From positions 1-6,359 of the forward strand of contig JAEINM010000250.1 of assembly GCA_016342385.1 (NCBI GenBank): 6,359 nucleotides of DNA, written 5' to 3'. Position numbers and translations under genes: made by a program. Within the stretch, counting starts at the first letter, position 1; every line of letters begins with the position of its first letter. The notes under the pieces were generated by a model. It saw only the letters and a list, made by a program, of their open reading frames with translations. It had not been told where the DNA came from and did no database searches. This document shows, piece after piece, positions 1 to 4,902 of the stretch. This DNA comes from Spirochaetaceae bacterium. Lineage in GTDB: Bacteria; Spirochaetota; Spirochaetia; DSM-2461.

Positions 1-86
1 TCTTTCCTGATTGTATTTACTGTCTGAGATGCGTCGACATCTGTCCCCATTCTGTTCTAAAAATTCGTATGGGGAAAAGAGTATGA
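1..86 (+). CDS. C-terminal end of a 4Fe-4S ferredoxin-type protein (5' end outside window)
   Basis: Reading in the frame that starts at base 3, the sequence encodes about 27 residues and ends at a TGA at 84-86. The residues include Cys-Ile-Tyr-Cys-Leu-Arg-Cys-Val-Asp-Ile-Cys-Pro (bases 12-47). This is an exact C-x2-C-x2-C-x3-C-P pattern, the ligand set of a 4Fe-4S cluster in bacterial-type ferredoxin domains. The protein ends 12 residues after that proline, so this is the last cluster of a larger protein. The rest lies to the left, so its identity cannot be settled. Flavodoxin-ferredoxin fusions, DUF362-type proteins and small dicluster ferredoxins all commonly end this way. The stop codon overlaps the next gene's start as ATGA (83-86), which suggests co-transcription and translational coupling. 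The cluster motif is seen directly; an electron-transfer role is inferred from it. Confidence 0.75.
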   Translation, partial: FPDCIYCLRCVDICPHSVLKIRMGKRV

Positions 87-598
87 GGTACTTAATTATG
101 TTCCTGCTGACTTTAACAAGCTGTAAGAGTTTTAAAGAGTCTATTCCTGTTGAACGACCGGAGAATCTGAATCCTATGACAAATGAGCTCCAGCAAATAG
201 CTGACTGGTCTGTCAATGAATTTGAACTACCTGGAGTACAGATAGGTTTTATGAAAAGAGGAGAAAATCCTGTAATTGTCTCTAGTGGAAATTTTGATTT
301 TGCTCATAAAAAGACTTATATAGAAAATCATCATTCTTTTCGAATTGGAAGTACTACAAAGATGTTTGTGGCGGCTCTTTTCTGCCGGTTTGCTGAAGAG
401 GGAAAATTAGAATTGAATGATACTCTTGCTAAGTGGCTTCCTGATTATCCCCAAGCATCAAATATTACAATTTCAGATCTGTTGAATCATACCAGTGGAA
501 TTGATGAGTCTTTATTTAAAAATGTAGGATTTGTTTTAAAGTCTATGTTAAATCATAAAAAAAGATGGGATCCGCTGGAAATTGTAGATGTTTTTTGA
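83..598 (+). pseudogene. Truncated serine beta-lactamase-like hydrolase, lipoprotein (class C / D-Ala-D-Ala carboxypeptidase family)
   Basis: The open part encodes 171 residues from ATG 83, whereas the family usually has 330-450. A TTG at 11 would give a longer frame. ATG 83 is preferred because it overlaps the upstream stop as ATGA, follows a purine-rich GGGGAAAAGA stretch, and begins a short lipoprotein signal (hydrophobic residues 3-12, then a Leu-Thr-Ser-Cys lipobox with Cys14). The lipobox predicts export and lipid anchoring. Ser90-Thr-Thr-Lys93 is the SxxK catalytic motif, preceded by FRIG. It is followed by a helix with EEGKLELNDTLAKWLPDYP and then by DLLNHTSGI, both typical of the family. 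The frame stops at TGA 596-598, just before the expected PG...YSN segment that supplies the catalytic tyrosine. The C-terminal half of the fold is missing, so an active enzyme is very unlikely. Family membership is confident; the original substrate (peptidoglycan peptide, ester or beta-lactam) is unknown. Confidence 0.8.
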
Positions 599-784
599 GT
601 TTCTATATTTATAGCCCGTACTTCAAATCTGTTTATATTCTTAGGATCTAGTAACGATTTAGGCCGAGGAACAAAAAAAGTGATATCTTTTACCTTCCGG
701 GATCTACTGACTCTCGATGAAAGTTCAATTGAAAATGTTGAGATATGCCATAGCTTAATTCTATCAGTTATTTATAGAAGTTGA
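599..784 (+). pseudogene. Decayed continuation of the serine hydrolase beyond its stop codon
   Basis: The same frame stays open for 61 codons after the TGA at 596-598 and closes at TGA 782-784. The translation contains Thr-Ser-Asn followed by FIFLGS, then a Gly eight residues after the LG glycine, then DLLTLDESSI. This lines up by eye with the family's YSN-x-GY-x-x-LG...TG...PLGM-x-x-T block. The Thr180 position, counted from ATG 83, lies 90 residues after the SxxK serine, about where the catalytic tyrosine belongs. The tyrosine is replaced by Thr. One residue between SN and the aromatic is missing, and the PG turn before it is broken (TATAGCCCG can be read in another frame). The final 17 bases lie inside the 3' end of the leftward nitroreductase gene, and nothing of the hydrolase's last ~150 residues remains. 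The homology is inferred from a manual alignment. Confidence 0.5.
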
Positions 785-1289
785 ACCACGCCCTATCTTC
801 TAGAGCCTTTTTCTCACATTGTTTTCTTTTTTCAGCGGGAATACCTATGGGCAGAATAACAGAGAGCTTTCTGTCTGCCGGAATGTGTAGTAATTCAGAT
901 ATCCTCTGAGCTCTGTTCTCTCTTCTCAAGGCCCCATCAATCCATAACGATGCATAACCAAGGGCAGTTGCTGACAGAAGAATATTTTCTACAGCAGCGG
1001 CATAGTCTTCTTTGTAAAAAGTCATATCAAAATATGTCTCTCTAGTATCTGAGAGTACAGCAATCATAGCCGGTGCGGTGTGGAGATAGGAATAACCAAT
1101 AATTTCACTTATCTCTGTAAGAAGTTCTTTCTTATTTACGATTATAAATTCTGTCGACTGTGAATTCTTTCCTGAAGGTGCTTGAATTCCTGCCTGAACA
1201 ATCTTTTTAAGTGTTTTTTCAGGTACAATTTCACTGGTAAATTCTGCTCTGTAACTATGTCTTTTATTTATGGCTTCAAATAAATCCAT
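768..1289 (-). CDS. Nitroreductase family protein (FMN-dependent NAD(P)H oxidoreductase)
   Basis: This 173-residue protein has the normal length of small nitroreductases, which bind FMN as homodimers in the cytoplasm and pass electrons from NAD(P)H to nitro compounds, quinones or similar acceptors. The FMN-contacting signatures are present in order: Arg-His-Ser-Tyr-Arg at residues 10-14, APSGKNSQ at 37-44, DYAAAVENILLSATALGY at about 95-112 followed by LWIDG, and the glycine-rich LPIGIPAE strand at 146-153. The C-terminus is short (WFNFYK), as in the minimal clade of the family. The ATG at 1287-1289 follows AGAAGGA with a six-base spacer, and a good promoter lies just upstream, so it is probably transcribed on its own. 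It converges on the decayed serine hydrolase, whose frame overlaps its last codons. The physiological substrate cannot be read from the sequence. Confidence 0.93.
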   Translation of the reverse strand: MDLFEAINKRHSYRAEFTSEIVPEKTLKKIVQAGIQAPSGKNSQSTEFIIVNKKELLTEISEIIGYSYLHTAPAMIAVLSDTRETYFDMTFYKEDYAAAVENILLSATALGYASLWIDGALRRENRAQRISELLHIPADRKLSVILPIGIPAEKRKQCEKKALEDRAWFNFYK

Positions 1290-1317
1290 ATGAATTCCTT
1301 CTGTTGTTTTTTTGTTT

Positions 1318-1347
1318 ATTATAAATTGTATTTATTATTCATAACAA
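1318..1347 (-). promoter_or_regulatory. Sigma-70-type promoter for the nitroreductase gene
   Basis: Read on the minus strand, TTGTTA (1342-1347) is followed by an 18-base AT-rich spacer and a perfect TATAAT (1318-1323). Transcription would start near 1311, giving a leader of about 20 bases before the AGAAGGA ribosome site and the ATG at 1289. It is the best promoter match seen in the window. No operator-like inverted repeat was found around it. Confidence 0.6.
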
Positions 1348-1401
1348 GAGAAATAACTCAACGGCTCCTCATCAGTTCATGCTGAAATGTAGGGGCAAAA
1401 A

Positions 1402-1944
1402 TTATTCTATTTCCTTTCTAAAGACGATCTTTTTTCCGGGTACATCCCAGATTTCCATGACTGATCCCTGGAATGGAGAATTCTCCTTAATGGCCTCTTT
1501 TTTTAAAACCGGGTGCACTTTCAGTACTCCCATTAGACTGGACAGTGGACTGCGATAGGGGAATTCTACTGTCAGGTATTTTTTTTCCGGTACTGTTCTC
1601 ACTAATAAAAATTCTTTTATCCCGTCGATTTTATTCAGATCTTTTGTTTCGATAATACAGCCAACTTCAGATCGGAGATCATTCACCTCTACCTGGCGGG
1701 GATCATCATAATAGATACCAAATCCCCTGAAGGTTTCCAGGTCTAATTTCTCCAGCAATTGAATGTAAACATCATTTGAAACAGGACCACTCTGTCTGTA
1801 ATCGCCTCTCACTTCCCTATAGGCTATGGTTTCTCCACCCGCCAGAAGGATGATAGGGTGTATTCTTTTCAGTCCGCCGTAATACACATAAAACGAGAAT
1901 AACGAGATAAATAGAATAGCTGACATAATGAATAAGATTTTCAT
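1402..1944 (-). CDS. Membrane-anchored GyrI-like small-molecule-binding domain protein
   Basis: This 180-residue protein begins with one hydrophobic segment (about residues 3-22, rich in Ile, Leu and Phe) followed by GGLKRIH. The rest, about residues 37-178, reads as a GyrI-like effector-binding domain. It has IAYREVRGDY near 40-49, the hallmark GFGIYYDDP at 74-82, LRSEVGCIIE from 90, and a closing strand with MEIWDVPGKKIVF. Homologous single-pass GyrI-like proteins without a DNA-binding domain are a known but uncharacterised group. The charge around the anchor (one Lys before it, Lys-Arg-His after it) does not settle which side of the membrane the domain faces. The ATG at 1942-1944 follows AAGGAG with a six-base spacer. 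It lies 61 bases downstream of an AraC regulator carrying the same kind of domain, probably in one transcript. A role in binding or sequestering a small ligand is inferred; no enzymatic activity is claimed. Confidence 0.85.
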   Translation of the reverse strand: MKILFIMSAILFISLFSFYVYYGGLKRIHPIILLAGGETIAYREVRGDYRQSGPVSNDVYIQLLEKLDLETFRGFGIYYDDPRQVEVNDLRSEVGCIIETKDLNKIDGIKEFLLVRTVPEKKYLTVEFPYRSPLSSLMGVLKVHPVLKKEAIKENSPFQGSVMEIWDVPGKKIVFRKEIE

Positions 1945-2005
1945 ACATTTCTCCTTTGTATGGAAATTGTATAGCCAATCGATTAGTATTGCTTTCCAAA
2001 TCCTG

Positions 2006-2863
2006 CTATGTTAGGGGAAGTACAGGCAGACATAAGTTCGCCCGGAATATCCCCTCTTTAAAACGCTCAGAAGGGAGGTACTCTTCAAAGTGAGGTTTGT
2101 CCCCGGGGCGGATACCTTCGGTCTGGATGGCCCTTTGAAATACATAGTCCCAGGATTTTCCAAAATCCTCTCCCTTTCCTTCAAAGAGAAAGACCATACA
2201 TCTTCCGGGATCGATGATCTTCATATTGAAGGGTTCTCCATTATGGGGAATATCTTTCTGAAGAGATATACAGGCATCATAGCGGCATTTTTCAGGATCG
2301 ATATAATCGGGATCATCATAGCCGATACCGAAGGATCGGACATTTTCAAAAGTCAGCTTATGTACATGGATCCATTCTAAAAGCTCGCGAAATGCTTTTT
2401 GTATTTCTCCGGGATTATAGCCTGTATTGACTCTCTTGTAGATGACTGTAAAAGGGGGAAAATCGCGAAACCCCCTATTGACCAGATTCAAATTTTCGGG
2501 AATATCCCCTAGAGCAGTTTCTTTTTTCCGATTCTTTCGGATTTGAGAAGCTGATTCATTGAAATATTGTTTAAAGTCCCGGGCAAAGTTTGCGCTGCTC
2601 TTATATCCATAATCCAGGGCCACCTCTGTTATAGGCTTATTGTCCAGCTGAAGCACTCTTCGGGATTTTGCCATCTTTAACCGTTTTACATACCGGTTGA
2701 CTGTTTCACCGGTAATGGCTTTAAAAATGCGATGGAAATGGTATTCTGAAAAGGCCGAAACCCGGGCTAGTTCAGAAGTGGTAATTCTTTTCTCGAAATT
2801 CTCTTCAATATAGTCTATGGCCAGGTCTATTTTTCCTCTGTAAAAAGACTCCCTCATATTCAT
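2006..2863 (-). CDS. AraC family transcriptional regulator with C-terminal GyrI-like effector-binding domain
   Basis: This is a 285-residue regulator of the Rob/SoxS-like architecture. The N-terminal DNA-binding domain (about residues 10-112) carries two helix-turn-helix units. The first is near 28-48, with ELARVSAFSEYHFHRIFK. The second is near 77-98, with ITEVALDYGYKSSANFARDF, the classic AraC signature region. Residues about 133-283 form a GyrI-like ligand-binding domain, with FTVIYKRV, SFGIGYDDP (177-185), the conserved RYDACI (194-199) and a final ANLCLPV strand. Regulators of this type are usually activators that bind a hydrophobic or cationic compound. The ATG at 2861-2863 is chosen over the in-frame ATG at 2855-2857 because the only nearby ribosome-site-like AGGA lies upstream and is already rather distant (about 11 bases). 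The adjacent downstream gene encodes a second GyrI-like domain and is its most obvious target. Its ligand is unknown. Confidence 0.92.
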   Translation of the reverse strand: MNMRESFYRGKIDLAIDYIEENFEKRITTSELARVSAFSEYHFHRIFKAITGETVNRYVKRLKMAKSRRVLQLDNKPITEVALDYGYKSSANFARDFKQYFNESASQIRKNRKKETALGDIPENLNLVNRGFRDFPPFTVIYKRVNTGYNPGEIQKAFRELLEWIHVHKLTFENVRSFGIGYDDPDYIDPEKCRYDACISLQKDIPHNGEPFNMKIIDPGRCMVFLFEGKGEDFGKSWDYVFQRAIQTEGIRPGDKPHFEEYLPSERFKEGIFRANLCLPVLPLT

Positions 2864-2891
2864 TTTTTAAGCCGTCCTAATTCTCCCCATT

Positions 2892-2917
2892 GGTCAGGTC
2901 TAATTTTATAGGTCATA
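2892..2917 (-). promoter_or_regulatory. Possible promoter/operator region of the AraC regulator
   Basis: On the minus strand a -10-like TATAAAAT (2903-2910) lies about 40 bases before the regulator's start. No convincing -35 box sits at the usual distance; CTGACT at 2931-2936 is 20 bases away. GACC occurs three times around it (plus-strand GGTC at 2911-2914, 2897-2900 and 2892-2895), with steps of 14 and 5 bases. Such repeats could be autoregulatory binding sites, but they are short and may be chance. Confidence 0.25.
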
Positions 2918-2938
2918 GGGGGTATAAGAGAGTCAGAT

Positions 2939-2976
2939 AAAAAAGTACGTTCTCTTAAAGCACTTTTTAAAAGAAC
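2939..2976 (-). terminator. Rho-independent terminator downstream of pepF
   Basis: On the minus strand, GTTCTTTTAAA (2976-2966) and TTTAAGAGAAC (2959-2949) can pair as an 11-base stem with one U-G pair and a six-base loop. Four bases later there is a run of six T (2944-2939). It starts 28 bases after the pepF stop codon. The stem is AT-rich and the T run does not touch it, so termination may be partial, with some readthrough into the AraC gene. Confidence 0.6.
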
Positions 2977-3003
2977 TGACCCCCTTTCCCATCGGATGAG
3001 ATC

Positions 3004-4812
3004 CTAGGTTTCTATGAGCTCCTCCATCCGGTCGATAAGAGCTTCTAGAACTTTGAATCCCGCGTCGACAGGAGCTGAACTCTCCATATCAACCCCGGCG
3101 ACTTTAAGGGCCTCGAGAGGATAAAGGGCATTGCCCAGACTCAGAAACTTCAGATACTTATCCACAGCACCGGATTTCTTTCGGAGAATCTCCCCGCAGA
3201 GAGCATGAGCTGCCGAAATCCCTGTAGCATACTGGAACGTATAAAAGGGTTCATAGAGATGGCCGAAGGTTGCCCAGGTAATAGATGTCCGGTCGGGATC
3301 GTCTTTCAGAGTGTCGCCATATCCTTCGGCAAAGAGTCCTTTCATGGTTTCCTGGAGTATATCCGCATTGACAGGTTCTCCGGCTTCCAGTTTTCTGAAT
3401 ATCTCAAACTCGAACCGCGCCAGAGTGGGCATAATAAAGAAGTAGCGGTGAATGTTATCCATCGCCTCCTGTATAACGGCCAGCTGAAAATCCCTGTCCT
3501 TATTACTTTTGAACAGATGGTCCCGAACCATGGCCTGATTGAAATTCGAGGCGACTTCGGCTACAAACATGGAATAATCCGAGTCAGAATAACTCTGGTG
3601 TTTATGGGTGAGGTAGGAGTGCATGGAGTGCCCCAGCTCGTGGGCCAGTGTGCTGACTTCCGATAGAGAACCATCATAACTGAGCATTATACAGGGATAG
3701 GTATCGTATGTTCCGTAAGAGAACGCCCCCTGTGCCTTTCCCTTGTTCCGGGCATAATCCACCCATCGTTCTTCCAGACAGCCCCGTCGGACAGTCTTCA
3801 CATAATCTTCACCCAGCGGAGCCATAGCCTGACCGATGATATTCACAGCATGCTCAAATTCATAGTCCGGCTGATTCGTTGTAAGAGGAGCCCATATGTC
3901 AAAGGGGCGCATGTCATCGAGTTTTAACAGCCGCCTTTTAACATCCCAGTAGCGGTGCCAAAGGGGAAGATGTTTTTTGAACCTGTCAATAAGGTTGTGG
4001 AAAACTCCCGTGGGGATATTAAAAGGTGCCAGTTTGTATTGCAGAACGGACTCATATCCGCGAATCCGCGAAATGGCAACGGCCTGTTTTGCCGCAGCCA
4101 GATAATTTCCGGCATAGGTATGGCGGAGTCCCCTATAGGCGTCGGCATAATTCTCCATACCGGTTCGGCGCACTTCACGGTCTCTGTGTTTTTTAATCTC
4201 TTCGATGTTGCTTTGGGTTACCTCGTGGGATTCCCCGTCACTACCCCTGGCATCGTTTACCTTCATATCCATGGAGGACAGCATTCCGAATGTCATCTCC
4301 ACGCTACCGAATGGCTCTGATATTATTCCCAGAACTTTCTCTACTTCACCGGAGCGCACATGGGGTTTTGTCCGGATAAGATTTTCAATACTGTGCCTGA
4401 AGGGGGTTATTTCCCTTTCTGTCTCCATCCACTGTTTCAGATTTTTTTCGTCCATGGCCAGCAGTTCGGGATCGGCAAAAGCTGTTTTGGCTGAAATTCC
4501 CGCTATGGTACCCTGAATCTGTCCCACCATGGCTGTCGCTTCCGCATCATCGCCGTCAACGGCCATGGCCATATAGGCATAGAAATGGAGCTTGGCGGAT
4601 TTGCGGGAAATATCATCGCGGGTTTTCAGCCATTCAAGCAGTCTCGAGGGACTGTGGGAGAGAGTTCCCTCAAAGCCATCAAATCGGGACAGTTCATTTT
4701 TAAGACTAGTATATGCATTGTTCCAAGCCGCCCGGTCCTTAAATACCGCCTCGGCATTCCAGGTCTGTTCTCTGGGGATTTCATTCCGATTGGCGATGGT
4801 GGTTGATTTCAT
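3004..4812 (-). CDS. pepF: Oligoendopeptidase F (M3B family zinc metallopeptidase)
   Basis: This 602-residue protein matches the usual PepF length of about 600. PepF is a cytoplasmic zinc endopeptidase that cuts short peptides, roughly 7-17 residues, as part of peptide recycling. The N-terminal 200 residues form the helical oligopeptidase F lid domain. The M3 catalytic domain follows, with GAFSYGTYDTYPCIMLSY just before the zinc site His391-Glu392-Leu-Gly-His395. The third metal ligand is probably Glu419 in FVAEVASNFNQ. A C-terminal HLYEPFYTFQYATG (518-531) carries the conserved His and Tyr residues of the substrate site. No signal peptide is present. The ATG at 4810-4812 follows a consensus AGGAGGA (plus-strand 4819-4825) with a six-base spacer, which makes the start secure. 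A hairpin terminator lies 28 bases past the stop. The gene upstream ends 90 bases before it with no obvious terminator, so the two may be co-transcribed. Its GC content is visibly higher than that of its neighbours. Confidence 0.97.
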   Translation of the reverse strand: MKSTTIANRNEIPREQTWNAEAVFKDRAAWNNAYTSLKNELSRFDGFEGTLSHSPSRLLEWLKTRDDISRKSAKLHFYAYMAMAVDGDDAEATAMVGQIQGTIAGISAKTAFADPELLAMDEKNLKQWMETEREITPFRHSIENLIRTKPHVRSGEVEKVLGIISEPFGSVEMTFGMLSSMDMKVNDARGSDGESHEVTQSNIEEIKKHRDREVRRTGMENYADAYRGLRHTYAGNYLAAAKQAVAISRIRGYESVLQYKLAPFNIPTGVFHNLIDRFKKHLPLWHRYWDVKRRLLKLDDMRPFDIWAPLTTNQPDYEFEHAVNIIGQAMAPLGEDYVKTVRRGCLEERWVDYARNKGKAQGAFSYGTYDTYPCIMLSYDGSLSEVSTLAHELGHSMHSYLTHKHQSYSDSDYSMFVAEVASNFNQAMVRDHLFKSNKDRDFQLAVIQEAMDNIHRYFFIMPTLARFEFEIFRKLEAGEPVNADILQETMKGLFAEGYGDTLKDDPDRTSITWATFGHLYEPFYTFQYATGISAAHALCGEILRKKSGAVDKYLKFLSLGNALYPLEALKVAGVDMESSAPVDAGFKVLEALIDRMEELIET

Positions 4813-4902
4813 TGTACGTCCTCCTGGGGTTCACCATGTCATTTTAACCCGAAAAGCCGAATTTTTATGACCTATTTTTTTTCTGGGGACTCTTACATGC
4901 GT

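Noticed and set aside
11..82. Extending the serine hydrolase to a TTG start at base 11
   Set aside because: It would put 24 unrelated residues before a lipoprotein signal, and the stretch is already the coding end of a ferredoxin in another frame. ATG 83 fits better.
596..598. Selenocysteine or programmed readthrough at the TGA of the serine hydrolase
   Set aside because: No selenoprotein is expected in this family, no hairpin was evident after the TGA, and the residues beyond it have also lost the catalytic tyrosine, so decay is simpler.
1365..1390. Terminator hairpin downstream of the GyrI-like anchored gene
   Set aside because: The TCAG/CTGA pairing is only four bases long and has no following T run on the minus strand.
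1817..1999. Leftward 60-codon frame overlapping the start of the GyrI-like anchored protein
   Set aside because: It overlaps in another frame a gene that has a clear ribosome site and recognisable domain; no features of its own.
2090..2380. Rightward 96-codon frame opposite the AraC regulator
   Set aside because: Antisense shadow of the conserved GyrI-like domain, with no sign of a separate gene.
3205..3666. Rightward open frames of 73-153 codons opposite pepF (3205-3666, 3955-4320, 4205-4516, 4585-4806, 4592-4870)
   Set aside because: They lie antisense to a confidently identified, fully conserved pepF, lack supporting ribosome sites, and show no recognisable domains.
4813..4902. Terminator or strong promoter between the right-edge gene and pepF
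   Set aside because: Only a weak five-base GGGTT/AACCC pairing and a lone TAAAAT box were found, with no T run after a stem and no matching -35.
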